Shown: positions 1-9,633 of the stretch, in pieces
How positions within the stretch are numbered: position 1 is the stretch's first letter
Layout of the letters: the number at the start of each line of letters is the position of its first letter
NCBI RefSeq assembly: GCF_003096555.1
Contig: NZ_QEKM01000001.1
Span: 1,674,001-1,738,000 of the forward strand
Reading direction: 5' to 3'
Length of the DNA: 64,000 nt
Origin: Simplicispira sp. 125
GTDB taxonomy: Bacteria > Pseudomonadota > Gammaproteobacteria > Burkholderiales > Burkholderiaceae_C
The notes under the pieces: model-generated
Told to the model about the DNA's origin: nothing
What the model saw: the letters and a program-made list of their open reading frames with translations, nothing else
The model's database searches: none
Made by a program: the position numbers and the translations under genes

Positions 1-755
1 CCCAGCTGCACCATCTGGCGCAGCATGGGGCCGGCCTGCGCGTCCAGGCCACCGTAGAAGACGGCATCGGGCTTGGTGCTCTTGATCTTGGTGAGGATGG
101 CCATGAAATCCGTGGCCTTATCGTTGGTGAACTCCTCGGCCACGACCGCCATGCCCTTTTGCAGCGCAGTGGCCTTGAACACCGATGCCACGCCCTGCCC
201 GTAGGCCGTGCGGTCGTCAATGACGGCCACTTTCTTGAGCTTGAGGGTGTCGGAGGCAAACACGGCCAGATCCGCGCCCAGTGCGTTGTCGTTGGCAATC
301 AGGCGAAAGGTGGTCTTGTAGCCAGGCTTGGTCAGATCGGGGTTGGAGGCCGACGCCGTGATGTTGGGCAGGCCGCAGCGCGAATAGACCGAGGCGGCCG
401 GAATCGAGGTTCCCGACTGCAGGTGCCCCACCAGGCCTGCGATCTTCTGGTCGCACAGCTTCTGCGCCACGGCGGTGGCCTGGCGCGGATCGCCCGCGTC
501 GTCTTCGGCCACCAGCTCGAACTTGATCTTCTTGCCGCCAATCACCAGGCCCTGGGCATTGAGGTCATCCACGGCCAGGCGCACGCCGTTTTCGGTGTCC
601 TTGCCAATGTGGGCAATACCACCCGATACGGGACCGGCATGGCCCAGCTTGACCACCTTGACATCCTGCGCAGCCGCCAGGCCACAAGCAGCAGCCAGAG
701 CGGCAGCGGCCGTCAGTTGCAGAGAAAAGCGAATACGGGTGGAACGCAGGGACAT
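1..755 (-). CDS. Branched-chain amino-acid ABC transporter substrate-binding protein (LivK type), partial
   Basis: Periplasmic binding protein of the Leu/Ile/Val type (type I fold), which would deliver an amino acid or related ligand to a LivHMGF-like permease. Reading the minus strand from 755 gives a signal peptide (MSLRSTRIRFSLQL then an Ala-rich stretch ending AAAQD) and then KVVKLGHAGPVSGGIAHIGK, the usual first strand and ligand loop of the family. The remaining part, including KIKFELVAEDDAGDPRQA and a disulfide-type Cys pair (LCDQK, SRCGLP), also fits. I chose the ATG at 755 because GGAG lies about 8 bases upstream; the in-frame ATG at 761 is too close to it. The C-terminal part lies beyond the window edge. 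The ligand cannot be told from sequence. Confidence 0.9.
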   Translation of the reverse strand, partial: MSLRSTRIRFSLQLTAAAALAAACGLAAAQDVKVVKLGHAGPVSGGIAHIGKDTENGVRLAVDDLNAQGLVIGGKKIKFELVAEDDAGDPRQATAVAQKLCDQKIAGLVGHLQSGTSIPAASVYSRCGLPNITASASNPDLTKPGYKTTFRLIANDNALGADLAVFASDTLKLKKVAVIDDRTAYGQGVASVFKATALQKGMAVVAEEFTNDKATDFMAILTKIKSTKPDAVFYGGLDAQAGPMLRQMVQL

Positions 756-959
756 CAACATCACTCCAGTGGGGGGAAAACCATGCTGTGGAAACCGCAA
801 CCGGGCACCACAGCGCGCATGGGTAAAAACCCTTGGATCGTAACGAACAACACCTACCAAACTCGGGCGCAGGGTTTTGTGCCAACAGCGCAGGCCATGC
901 ATTAACACCGCTAATACAGCCCGCGAAACCTGTTCACACACAAAGCCATGTTGCTGCAT

Positions 960-1007
960 TTTTAATAGCTACTAGCGCTTACCCATAAAGCGCCAAAAGC
1001 TGATTTA
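960..1007. repeat. Interspersed palindromic repeat, copy 1
   Basis: AT-rich flanks around an inverted repeat (ATAGCTACTAGCGCTT, then AAGCGCCAAAAGCTGATTT). It belongs to the family repeated across this window (see the finding). It sits in the 295-base gap between the divergent binding-protein gene and the aldehyde dehydrogenase gene, where I see nothing else firm. Confidence 0.75.
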
Positions 1008-1050
1008 GCTCTGGATTCCCAAGCCAAACCATTTGCCGCACAATGCGCCC

Positions 1051-2484
1051 ATGCAGTTCAATTTCATTGCCAACACCGCCCTCGTGTCCACCAGTGGCCG
1101 CACGCTGGCGGTGATCGACCCTTCCGATGGTCAGCCTTTCGACGCCTTGCAGCGCAGCAATGCGCAGGACATCGACCATGCCGTCCACGCAGCACGCCAG
1201 TGCCTGGATGCCGTGTGGCACAAGTTGGCCGCCGCCGAGCGCGGGCGGCTGTTGATGCGCCTGTCCGCCACGGTGCAGGAGCATGCCGACGAACTGGCGG
1301 CGCTGGAGCAGTGCGACTGCGGCAAGCCTACGCACCAAGCCCGCGCCGACGTGCAGGCGTTGGCACGCTACTTCGAGTTCTATGCCGGGGCTTGCGACAA
1401 ACTGCACGGCGAGACCATTCCCGGCCAGCCGGGCTACAGCGTGCTGACCTGGCGCGAGCCGCACGGCGTGACGGGCCATATCATTCCCTGGAACTACCCG
1501 ATGCAGATTTTTGGCCGCAGCGTGGGCGGCGCACTGGCGGCAGGCAACGTGTGTGTGGTCAAACCTTCCGAGGACGCTTGCCTGAGCCTGCTACGCGTGG
1601 CCCAGCTGGCGGCCGAGGCAGGCTTTCCGGCGGGCGCCATCAACATCGTCACAGGCTACGGGCACGAGGTGGGCGACGCACTGGCACGCCACCCGGGCAT
1701 AGACCACATCAGTTTTACGGGCAGCCCCGGCGTAGGCACGCTGATCCAGCAGGCCGCCGCCGAACGGCACTGCCCCGTCACGCTGGAGCTGGGCGGTAAA
1801 AGCCCGCAAATCCTGTTTGCCGATGCCGACCTGGATGCCGCCCTGCCCGTGCTGGTCAACGCCATCGTGCAAAACGCAGGCCAGACCTGCAGCGCGGGTT
1901 CGCGCGTGCTCATCCACGCACCGCTCTACGAACCCCTGCTCGAACGGCTGGGCCAGGCTTTTGCGCAGTTGCGTGTGGGGCCCGCCGCCATGGATCTGGA
2001 TGTGGGGCCCTTGATACGCGCCAGCCAGCAGCAGCGCGTGTGGGACTTTCTCTCAGACGCTCAGGTGGCCGGCATCCCGATGGTGGCCCAAGGTCAGATC
2101 GTGGACGAGGCTCCCGAGAGCGGCTTCTACCAGGCCCCTACCTTGCTGCGCGACGTGCCCATCGACCACCGCCTGGCCCAGGAAGAAATTTTTGGCCCGG
2201 TACTGTGTGCCATGCCGTTCGAAGACGAGGACCACGCAGTAGAACTGGCCAACGCCACGCGCTTTGGCCTGGTGGCCGGCGTGTGGACGCGCGACGGCGC
2301 ACGCCAGTTCCGCATGGCGCGGCGCATCCGCAGCGGTCAGGTGTTCATCAACAACTACGGTGCGGGCGGCGGCGTCGAGCTGCCGTTTGGCGGCGTGAAG
2401 TCGTCCGGCTACGGCCGCGAAAAAGGCTTCGAGGCACTGTACGGTTTCACCACGCTCAAAACCGTGGCATTCCACCACGGCTGA
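1051..2484 (+). CDS. Aldehyde dehydrogenase family protein
   Basis: NAD(P)-dependent oxidation of an aldehyde to an acid. The protein has 477 residues, the usual length of the soluble ALDH superfamily. Visible are the cofactor segment HIIPWNYPMQIF, the glycine motif FTGSPGVGTLI, the general-base glutamate in LELGGKSPQ (Glu246), the nucleophile in GQTCSAGSR (Cys280) and the C-terminal PFGGVKSSGYGREKG motif. The ATG at 1051 is preferred over a TTG 18 bases upstream. It resembles the betaine/aminobutyraldehyde dehydrogenase side of the family, but the substrate is not fixed by sequence. The gene is followed by a 112-base GC-rich spacer and a DUF2889 gene. Confidence 0.92.
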   Translation: MQFNFIANTALVSTSGRTLAVIDPSDGQPFDALQRSNAQDIDHAVHAARQCLDAVWHKLAAAERGRLLMRLSATVQEHADELAALEQCDCGKPTHQARADVQALARYFEFYAGACDKLHGETIPGQPGYSVLTWREPHGVTGHIIPWNYPMQIFGRSVGGALAAGNVCVVKPSEDACLSLLRVAQLAAEAGFPAGAINIVTGYGHEVGDALARHPGIDHISFTGSPGVGTLIQQAAAERHCPVTLELGGKSPQILFADADLDAALPVLVNAIVQNAGQTCSAGSRVLIHAPLYEPLLERLGQAFAQLRVGPAAMDLDVGPLIRASQQQRVWDFLSDAQVAGIPMVAQGQIVDEAPESGFYQAPTLLRDVPIDHRLAQEEIFGPVLCAMPFEDEDHAVELANATRFGLVAGVWTRDGARQFRMARRIRSGQVFINNYGAGGGVELPFGGVKSSGYGREKGFEALYGFTTLKTVAFHHG

Positions 2485-2596
2485 CCAAGGGCAGCGCGGC
2501 TTGGCCGCCGCAGACCCATCCGCCCCACGCTCTCCATGGCGCGGCCGCCCCCGCGCGGCGGCACCAGATCAATCGACAAACCTGGAACAAGAATCC

Positions 2597-3160
2597 ATGC
2601 CCCTGAGCCCCCCCGCCCTTCGCGTGCCACGGCACCACCGCCGCGTCCACTATTACGGCTACGAACGCGACGACGGTCTGTGGGACATCGAAGGCGAGCT
2701 GCATGACAGCAAGATGCAGGACACGCCCTCTTTTCGCAATCAGGGCATACACCTCGCTGGCGAGCCCATCCACCACATGTGGCTGCGCGTGACCGTGAAC
2801 CGTGAACTGGTCGTGCAAGCCATCGAGGTGGCCATGGACACCTACCCTTTGAGAGACTGCCCCCAGGCCGAGCCCGCACTGCAGGCCATGGTGGGCCACA
2901 GCATGGCACGTGGTTGGCGCCATGCCATCCAGCACCACCTGGGTGGCGTGGTCAGCTGCACCCATCTGCGCGAACTGCTGTTCAACCTGGCCACCGCCGC
3001 CTTCCAGACGTTGCCCGCCGCCTTCACGCCGGCCGACGCGGACGAGCCGCCACGCCACCTGGGCCAGTGCACGGGCTGGGATTTGGAGGGGAACGGGGTG
3101 CGACTCTATTACCCGAAGTTCTACCGCGGCCAGCCGGGCGCTGGCGCACACGACGACTGA
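2597..3160 (+). CDS. DUF2889 domain protein
   Basis: A 187-residue soluble protein that I recognise as DUF2889, a family without an assigned biochemical function as far as I know. Typical features are the RRVHYYGYERDDGLWDIEGEL opening segment (a bad-substrate/ketoacid neighbour family) and the central CTHLRELLFNLATAAFQ helix. The ATG at 2597 is preceded by GGAA at about 9 bases; an upstream in-frame start at 2501 would add low-complexity sequence. It follows the aldehyde dehydrogenase on the same strand and may be co-transcribed with it. Confidence 0.75.
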   Translation: MPLSPPALRVPRHHRRVHYYGYERDDGLWDIEGELHDSKMQDTPSFRNQGIHLAGEPIHHMWLRVTVNRELVVQAIEVAMDTYPLRDCPQAEPALQAMVGHSMARGWRHAIQHHLGGVVSCTHLRELLFNLATAAFQTLPAAFTPADADEPPRHLGQCTGWDLEGNGVRLYYPKFYRGQPGAGAHDD

Positions 3161-3248
3161 ACGCGCGGTGGAATGGCGGTAAGTGTGCCGTGTGACCCCA
3201 AAGGGCCTGCGTTGCGCAGGCAGGGCCCGGCAGACGGGGCCGGGAAAA

Positions 3249-4070
3249 TCAGCCCAGCACTTCTTTGAGTGCCGCGTCGTACAGGCCGGTCAGGCGGTCG
3301 GTTACTTCCAGCAGGCGCTCGCTGGTGGTGCCCACCGTCTCCAGCGCACGCTCGTCGGGTTTGCGCTGCAGGGCTGCATCGAAAAACAGCCACTGCGAAT
3401 CACCCAGGGCCAGTTCGTTGCGAATGGCAGGGGTGGAGATCGGTGCGGCAGCCAAATTGGCCATGGCCAGCCGGAACTCGGCGGCATCGGCCTTCATTTC
3501 ATCCAAGGTACCCTTGCCTTCGAGCTTGGCGGCCAGCAAAAAATAGTTTTTGGCCAGGCGCTGGGACAGCGCACGCTGGCGGCCTGCGGTGTTCACCAGC
3601 CGCGCTGTGCTGGCCTTGGCAAACTTCTCAAACGCCTCGGTCGCTGCCTGCGATGCCGCCATCATCCGATCAGACTGCACCGCCACCGCTGCAACGGATT
3701 CGCGCGTGGGCGGCATCACCAGCAAGGTGTCCAGCACATCGGACTGCTTCTGGATTTCAGTCACATGCCGCGCCAATTCTGCGGGCCACTGCACCTTGGC
3801 CAGGTCCTCAAAACCCGAGCGCACCAGCTGCCGTGTCGCCGTCAGGGCAAGGCGCGCTTGGTCTGGCAGGGTATGGAGGTGTATCTGGCAATAAGTCTTG
3901 GCAATGCGCTGCGACAACGCACGAAAACGGGCTGTGCGGTTAATGGCCGTGGACACCGCCAGCTGCGCATGGGCCGTAGACAGCACAGGCATCAGCAACA
4001 CCGCCGCGAGGGACTGAAGCGTAGCGCGGCGGTTGTTCAGGGAGTCCGGTCGAAAAACAAGGGTTTTCAT
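3249..4070 (-). CDS. PilJ/NarX-type sensor-domain exported protein
   Basis: A 273-residue protein with a cleavable N-terminal signal (MKTLVFRPDSLNNRRATLQS then a hydrophobic run ending STAHAQ). Two tandem copies of the four-helix 'type IV pili methyl-accepting transducer N-terminal' module follow, with paired segments INRTARFRALSQRIAKTYCQ and NTAGRQRALSQRLAKNYFLL. In NarX/NarQ-like sensors this R..R.LSQR helix forms the nitrate-binding P-box region. No kinase, HAMP or methyl-accepting output domain follows, so this is a stand-alone periplasmic sensor module. The twin Arg in the signal could suggest Tat export, but the context is not a strong Tat motif. It lies beside moaA and mobA, whose product (Mo cofactor) nitrate reductase needs. 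Confidence 0.75.
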   Translation of the reverse strand: MKTLVFRPDSLNNRRATLQSLAAVLLMPVLSTAHAQLAVSTAINRTARFRALSQRIAKTYCQIHLHTLPDQARLALTATRQLVRSGFEDLAKVQWPAELARHVTEIQKQSDVLDTLLVMPPTRESVAAVAVQSDRMMAASQAATEAFEKFAKASTARLVNTAGRQRALSQRLAKNYFLLAAKLEGKGTLDEMKADAAEFRLAMANLAAAPISTPAIRNELALGDSQWLFFDAALQRKPDERALETVGTTSERLLEVTDRLTGLYDAALKEVLG

Positions 4071-4273
4071 GGATTGGCAGTGCCGGTAATTTTGGATCGC
4101 ATTCTGATTGCAACCAGGTGTGAGCACCATGATTCAAATCAAGGAGCACGATCGCAAACAGCCTTGCCACGGAAAATCCAGCAATGCACAGCCACTGCCG
4201 ACCGCAATCCAGGCCCACCAAGGCGTGCGAAGGCAGCACAATGGCGTCTCCCCCGTTTCAGGAGATACCCGTG

Positions 4274-5044
<771 letters not shown>

Positions 5045-5136
5045 CAACATGAGCCTGCCCCTGTAAGGCTTGACATGGCGCAAGGGTGGCCACTGCCCAA
5101 CAGACCCCTGGTGCGCAAGTGGGGCAGAATTGCCCC

Positions 5137-6273
5137 ATGTCTGAACGTGTCATTCCGCTGGTCGATTACCGCATTGCAGGGCTGGTGCCCGTCGTGCCCG
5201 AGCAGCCCACCGCCCCTGCGGGCCTGCTGACGGACACATTGGGCCGCCCACTGCGCGATCTGCGCATCAGTATCACGGACCGTTGCAACTTCCGCTGCAG
5301 CTACTGCATGCCCAAGGATGTGTTCAACAAGGAGCATGCCTTTCTGCCCCACAGCGCGCTCCTGAGCTTTGAGGAAATCACCCGCCTTGCACGGCTTTTT
5401 CTGGCACATGGCGTGCGCAAGATCCGGCTCACCGGCGGCGAACCCCTGCTGCGGCGCAACGTGGAGGCGCTGGTGGCACAACTGGCCGAGCTGCGCACTG
5501 TGGACGGCCAAGCCCCCGACCTGACGCTGACCACCAATGGCTCGCTGCTGGCACGCAAGGCGCGTGCGCTCAAGGATGCCGGGCTGCAGCGGGTCACCGT
5601 CAGCCTGGACAGCCTGGACGATGCGGTGTTCAGACGCATGAACGATGTGAACTTTCCAGTGGCCGAGGTGTTGGCGGGCATCGAGGCCGCACAAGCCGTC
5701 GGCCTCGCGCACATCAAGGTCAACATGGTGGTCAAGCGCGGCACCAACGACCACGAAATTCTGCCCATGGCGCAGCATTTTCGCGGCAGCGGCGCCACAC
5801 TGCGTTTCATTGAATACATGGATGTGGGCGCCACCAATGGCTGGCGCATGGATGAAGTGCTGCCCTCCGCCGAAGTCATTGCGCGGCTGCAGACCGCACT
5901 GCTGCTGGTGCCGTTGGCCCCCAGTTCACTTGGCGAAACGGCCGAACGCTGGGGCTACGCCGATGCGCACGGTCAGCACGACCCTTTGCAGGGCGAAGTC
6001 GGCGTGATCAGCAGCGTCACCAAGGCATTCTGCGGCGACTGCAACCGCGCCCGCCTGTCCACCGAAGGCAAACTCTACCTCTGCCTTTTTGCATCCCAGG
6101 GCCACGACCTGCGCAGCCTGCTGCGTGCCGGTGCCAGCGACGAAGCCATCGCTGCGGCCATCGCGCCCATCTGGCAGCAGCGCACCGACCGCTACTCTGA
6201 GCTGCGATCGAGCCTGCCTGCCGATGCAGGCCACAGCGCACAACGTGTGGAAATGAGCTACATCGGTGGATAG
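5137..6273 (+). CDS. moaA: GTP 3',8-cyclase MoaA
   Basis: Radical SAM enzyme that starts molybdenum cofactor synthesis by converting GTP to 3',8-cH2GTP (with MoaC). The N-terminal cluster motif CNFRCSYC has Cys50, Cys54 and Cys57. The C-terminal second cluster is CGDCNRARL plus LCLF (Cys299, Cys302, Cys316). The protein ends in the conserved Gly-Gly tail needed for activity. The SAM motif [13 protein letters not shown] and the 378-residue length fit. The first 40 residues are an extension common in betaproteobacteria. The stop lies 23 bases before mobA, so the two are likely one transcript. Confidence 0.97.
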   Translation: MSERVIPLVDYRIAGLVPVVPEQPTAPAGLLTDTLGRPLRDLRISITDRCNFRCSYCMPKDVFNKEHAFLPHSALLSFEEITRLARLFLAHGVRKIRLTGGEPLLRRNVEALVAQLAELRTVDGQAPDLTLTTNGSLLARKARALKDAGLQRVTVSLDSLDDAVFRRMNDVNFPVAEVLAGIEAAQAVGLAHIKVNMVVKRGTNDHEILPMAQHFRGSGATLRFIEYMDVGATNGWRMDEVLPSAEVIARLQTALLLVPLAPSSLGETAERWGYADAHGQHDPLQGEVGVISSVTKAFCGDCNRARLSTEGKLYLCLFASQGHDLRSLLRAGASDEAIAAAIAPIWQQRTDRYSELRSSLPADAGHSAQRVEMSYIGG

Positions 6274-6296
6274 CCCGGCGGGCTACCGGCTGCAGC

Positions 6297-6956
6297 ATGC
6301 GCCCCTCGATTGACCCACGGGACATGACAGGCCTGGTACTGGCCGGCGGCCAGGGCACCCGCATGGGCGGCATCGACAAAGGGCTTGAGCTGTTCCAGGG
6401 CACCCCGCTGGCCTTGCACGCACTGCGCCGGCTCCAGCCCCAGGTGGGCCGCACGCTGGTCAACGCGAACCGCCATCTGGACACCTACCAAACCTTTGGC
6501 GCCCCCGTATGCCCCGATGCGCAGGCCGACTTTGCCGGCCCCCTCGCAGGTTTTTTGGCCGGAATGGAGCACTGCCGCACCGCCTGGCTGCTGACCGTGC
6601 CCTGCGATACGCCGCTGTTCCCCGTCGACCTGGCCCAACGACTGGCACATGCCGCCTGCCGCGAGGGCGCCGACATCGCCATGGCCGCAGCGCGCGACTA
6701 CAGCGATCCGCAGCACACCACCCTGCGCCCTCAGCCGGTGTTTTGCCTGCTCAATGTCCGTTTGAAGGACAGCCTGGCCCATTTCATTGCCACTGGCGGA
6801 CGCAAGGTCGGCGCCTGGACTGCGCAGCACACTTGTGTGCGGGTTCCATTTGACCTGCCGTCTGATGCGAGTGAGGCCTTCTTCAATGCCAACACACTCG
6901 AAGAATTACGCCAGCTGGAAATCACGGCAAGGCATGGGAATTTTGGCGAAAAATAG
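6297..6956 (+). CDS. mobA: Molybdenum cofactor guanylyltransferase MobA
   Basis: Transfers GMP from GTP to Mo-molybdopterin to form the MGD cofactor used by nitrate reductase and other DMSO-reductase family enzymes. The glycine-rich nucleotide motif LAGGQGTRMGGIDKG stands near the N-terminus and the metal-binding aspartate is in VPCDTPLFP. The 219-residue length is normal. The start at 6297 could instead be the ATG at 6324, just before TGLVLAGG; neither has a strong ribosome-binding site. Position directly after moaA supports the assignment. Confidence 0.95.
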   Translation: MRPSIDPRDMTGLVLAGGQGTRMGGIDKGLELFQGTPLALHALRRLQPQVGRTLVNANRHLDTYQTFGAPVCPDAQADFAGPLAGFLAGMEHCRTAWLLTVPCDTPLFPVDLAQRLAHAACREGADIAMAAARDYSDPQHTTLRPQPVFCLLNVRLKDSLAHFIATGGRKVGAWTAQHTCVRVPFDLPSDASEAFFNANTLEELRQLEITARHGNFGEK

Positions 6957-7011
6957 CCTCTATCGCTTACCCACAAATCGCCAATAGCTATTAAATTTAT
7001 AGCTATTATGT
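6949..7011. repeat. Interspersed palindromic repeat, copy 2
   Basis: Located just after the mobA stop. It reads GCCTCTATCGCTTACCCACAAATCGCCAATAGCTATT and is followed by a second TATAGCTATTA; the inverted arms are ATCGCTT and the partly matching AATCGCC. It could act as a weak bidirectional terminator between mobA and the cytochrome gene. Confidence 0.65.
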
Positions 7012-7149
7012 AATATAAAACGGCAGTGCAAGAGGCCGACGTGCGCTTGATACCCGCTGCACACCTCCAGATTTTTGTCGTCGGCTTGACATAGGCCATG
7101 TTTTGCGCGGACAGCGGCATCCTAAAATAACCATCTTTATTTTGTGGTT

Positions 7150-7815
7150 ATGAAAATGATAAAGCGCATTCCCATGTTTCTGGCGGCGGCAATGATGGCG
7201 GCGTCTTTTTTCATGCCCGCGGCAGCCCAGTCCGCACGGTCCAGCGCAAAGGTTGACTTGGACGTGCGGTTCCGCGAAGTGCAAACGGACACGCAACTGG
7301 CAGAGAACCTGTTCAAGATCGGTCGCAAGGTGGCTGCGGTATGCGCCAACTGCCATGGCGAGGGGGGTAACAGCACCAAGCCATCCATCCCCAATCTGGC
7401 CGGCCAGAACCCTGCCTACCTGCTGGAACAATTGCGCCAGTTTGCCGATGGGCGACGCCGCAACGAGTTCATGGAGGGCATGATCCGCGCCATGAACAGC
7501 GATGAAAAAATCGGCATGGTGTTGTTCTATTCCGCCCAGGAAGTAGCACACAAACCCGCCACCGATGCTGCACTGGCAGACAAAGGCAAGTCGTATTTCA
7601 ACAAGACCTGCTTTCGCTGCCACGGGCAGACAGGCCGCGGCAACGACCAGATTGCCCGCATTGCCGGGCAGCAAACCGAATACTTGCGCACCACACTGCA
7701 TCGTTACCGCAGCGGTAGCGATGTCCGCTCTGATTCGATCATGACGCCCAATACCCGGCTGATGACGGACGCGGATATCGAAGCGGTGGTCGCCTACGTT
7801 TCCTCCATGCCGTAA
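7150..7815 (+). CDS. Dihaem cytochrome c (c4-like)
   Basis: Exported electron carrier with two class I haem c sites. A signal peptide (KRIPMFLAAAMMAASFFMPAAAQ) is followed by CANCH (Cys65, Cys68, His69) and CFRCH (Cys154, Cys157, His158). Likely distal Met ligands lie in MIRAMNS and IMTPNTRLM. The roughly 220 residues and two-domain layout fit cytochrome c4/c553 proteins of the periplasm. Starts at 7150, 7156 or GTG 7144 are all possible and none has a clear Shine-Dalgarno sequence. The electron-transfer partner is not evident from neighbours. Confidence 0.88.
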   Translation: MKMIKRIPMFLAAAMMAASFFMPAAAQSARSSAKVDLDVRFREVQTDTQLAENLFKIGRKVAAVCANCHGEGGNSTKPSIPNLAGQNPAYLLEQLRQFADGRRRNEFMEGMIRAMNSDEKIGMVLFYSAQEVAHKPATDAALADKGKSYFNKTCFRCHGQTGRGNDQIARIAGQQTEYLRTTLHRYRSGSDVRSDSIMTPNTRLMTDADIEAVVAYVSSMP

Positions 7816-7870
7816 GCATTCAGTACCGGAGCGCTCACTACGTGTCGCAAGTACTCTGGCGCTGTGACGC

Positions 7871-8086
7871 TCAATTGTCCTGGCGGCGGATCAGTGCGCG
7901 GCCTGCGTCGGTAATGGTCAGCTCGTCAGCGCTGTTTTTACCAAGGTAGCCGCGCTCATAAAGGCGGCTGGACAGATGCTCCTTGAGCGCCTGGGGCGTG
8001 GTGACCAGCTCACCCATCTCCAATTGCTTGAGGGTTTCGAGTTCGTCCACAGTGGGATCAAACTGGGGCGCGTGGTAGGTGCTCAT
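7871..8086 (-). CDS. Small hypothetical protein, winged-helix-like
   Basis: A 71-residue protein beginning MSTYHAPQFDPTVDEL. GGAG lies about 9 bases upstream of the ATG at 8086, which decides this start over a longer frame. The middle (ALKEHLSSRLYERGYLGKN) and end (LTITDAGRALIRRQD) look like a short winged-helix fold, as in small transcription-factor-like proteins. It lies 44 bases downstream of the next minus-strand gene, so the two probably form an operon. No named family is claimed. Confidence 0.65.
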   Translation of the reverse strand: MSTYHAPQFDPTVDELETLKQLEMGELVTTPQALKEHLSSRLYERGYLGKNSADELTITDAGRALIRRQDN

Positions 8087-8130
8087 AGCAGGTCTCCCGT
8101 AAAAACAAAGCGGTTGTGGCGCTCCATGCG

Positions 8131-8445
8131 TCAAAACAGGGGAAGGTCGTGCAGCGCGGGAGCGTTGCCGTCTTCCGGAAAGCTGATGCACTCGTCCCAG
8201 CCGCCATGCTGGCTGTCTTGTACCTGCAGGCAGGCCGGAGCGCCGTGTACCAGCGTGCCGCGCGGGCCGGGGCGCACCGCCACAATGGGGTCACCCTCCA
8301 GCAGCCGGTCGACCACTTCGACCAGCGGCACAGGCACGGGTGCAGATTCCCAGCAACGGCCATCGGCAGCCAGCAATCCCATCAGCACCTCGCTGATACA
8401 TGGCCCTTGCCGACTGTCATAGCGCACCGCCGATATTCCGTACAT
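8131..8445 (-). CDS. Small hypothetical protein (possibly DUF3892-like)
   Basis: A 104-residue protein starting MYGISAVRYDSRQG, with AGGA about 8 bases upstream. The pattern I.AVRY...G.I..V......DG, followed by EVVDRLLEGDPIVAVRPG, resembles DUF3892-type small proteins; I hold this only tentatively. It is the upstream member of a likely two-gene minus-strand operon with the gene at 7871-8086. Confidence 0.6.
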   Translation of the reverse strand: MYGISAVRYDSRQGPCISEVLMGLLAADGRCWESAPVPVPLVEVVDRLLEGDPIVAVRPGPRGTLVHGAPACLQVQDSQHGGWDECISFPEDGNAPALHDLPLF

Positions 8446-8524
8446 GCGATCAATCCTTTTTCTGTGGAGGGGATTGCAATGAGCTTACTTTAGAGCCAAA
8501 GCGCGGCTTGTAGGAAGAGACCTT

Positions 8525-9454
8525 TTATGCGTCAGGGCCCGCCATCGTCGCCAGCCAGGCACTGAAGGCGGCCAGCACGGGCGACAAGGCATGCGCCGGG
8601 CTGACGAGGTAATAAGCGCGCTCCCCGCGCAACGGCCGGGCGCAAGCCACCACCAGCTCGCCGCTGGCCAGCTCGGCCTCGATGAGCAGCGGCGGCATCA
8701 GCGCCACGCCCATGCCATGGGTGGCGGCCACGGCCAGCATGGAGAACAGCTCGTAGCGCGGGCCATCGAGGGCGTACGGCGCATCGACCCCCATCGCCTC
8801 GAACCACTGGCGCCAGCCATAGGGGCGTGTGCTTTGCTGCAGCAGGGGCAGATCGGCCAGCGCCTCGGCCGCCACAGGCTGGTGCGCGCGGCCCCGGCCC
8901 CGGGGCGCAGCGGATTCAAGCAGGCGCGGGCTGCACACGGGCACCACGTCTTCGTGCATCAGCAACTGCGCCTGCACGCCGGGCCAGTTGGCGACCTGCT
9001 CGGGCGTGCCCGCGTACAGCGCGGCGTCAAAGGTCGTGTCGGCAAACAAAAAAGGCCGCGTTTGCGTATCGATGTGCACCACGATGTCGGGGTGCGCCTG
9101 CGCCAGCTGCGGCAGGCGCGGGATGAGCCAGCGCGTGGCAAAGGTGGGCACTGCGGCCAGCGAGATGGTGCCACCCTCGCCCTGGTGCGCCATCACGTCC
9201 AGCGTGTCGCGCTCCAGCCCCTGCAGCCAGCGCGCCACTTGGCGGCCATAGTGCGCGCCCGCAGGCGTCAGCACCACGCCGTGGCGCGTGCGACGAAACA
9301 GCTGCACGCCCAAAAACTCTTCCAGCGCCTGGATCTGGCGCGACACGGCGCTCTGCGTGAGCGACAGCTCCTGCGCGGCGCGGGTGTAGCTCTCGTGGCG
9401 GGCGGCCACTTCAAAACAGGCCAGGGCCTGGGTCGATGGAATGTTGCGGCGCAT
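8525..9454 (-). CDS. LysR-family regulator, likely of the glutaryl-CoA locus
   Basis: A 309-residue LysR-type regulator of the GcvA-like branch. The N-terminal helix-turn-helix lies in AAQELSLTQSAVSRQIQALE (residues about 25-45), followed by the effector-binding PBP2-like domain (TISLAAVPTFATRWLIPRL onwards). It is transcribed away from gcdH with 179 bases between the starts. A LysR regulator divergent from gcdH and a CoA-transferase is the known gcdR-gcdHG arrangement of pseudomonads and related bacteria, so control by glutarate or glutaryl-CoA is a reasonable inference. Confidence 0.9.
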   Translation of the reverse strand: MRRNIPSTQALACFEVAARHESYTRAAQELSLTQSAVSRQIQALEEFLGVQLFRRTRHGVVLTPAGAHYGRQVARWLQGLERDTLDVMAHQGEGGTISLAAVPTFATRWLIPRLPQLAQAHPDIVVHIDTQTRPFLFADTTFDAALYAGTPEQVANWPGVQAQLLMHEDVVPVCSPRLLESAAPRGRGRAHQPVAAEALADLPLLQQSTRPYGWRQWFEAMGVDAPYALDGPRYELFSMLAVAATHGMGVALMPPLLIEAELASGELVVACARPLRGERAYYLVSPAHALSPVLAAFSAWLATMAGPDA

Positions 9455-9633
9455 GATGAAGAGGAATTTTTAAGTGACCAGCCACACCTTGACTTAGCTG
9501 GCCGCCAGTATTCCATACATTCCATAAACGCATGTCTGGATGAAAAGAACTCGCTTGCGGGCCAGCATCCCAAAGCCTACGATGCGTTCCAGATTCGTTT
9601 TTTTCTTCCCCCTTTTCCGACCTGGAGACACAC
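9455..9633. promoter_or_regulatory. Divergent promoter region, LysR gene / gcdH
   Basis: The 179-base space between the divergent regulator and gcdH must hold both promoters and the LysR operator. An AT-richer stretch near 9510-9545 has a near-direct repeat ATTCCATACATTCCATAAAC that could be part of it. GGAG at about 9 bases precedes the gcdH start. Operator placement is inference. Confidence 0.35.

Noticed and set aside
159..905. A long plus-strand reading frame over the binding-protein gene
   Set aside because: It is antisense to a clear LivK-type protein with signal peptide; the translation has no family features.
7086..7128. TTGACA ... TAAAAT as a sigma-70 promoter of the cytochrome gene
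   Set aside because: The two boxes are 31 bases apart, too far for a standard promoter.
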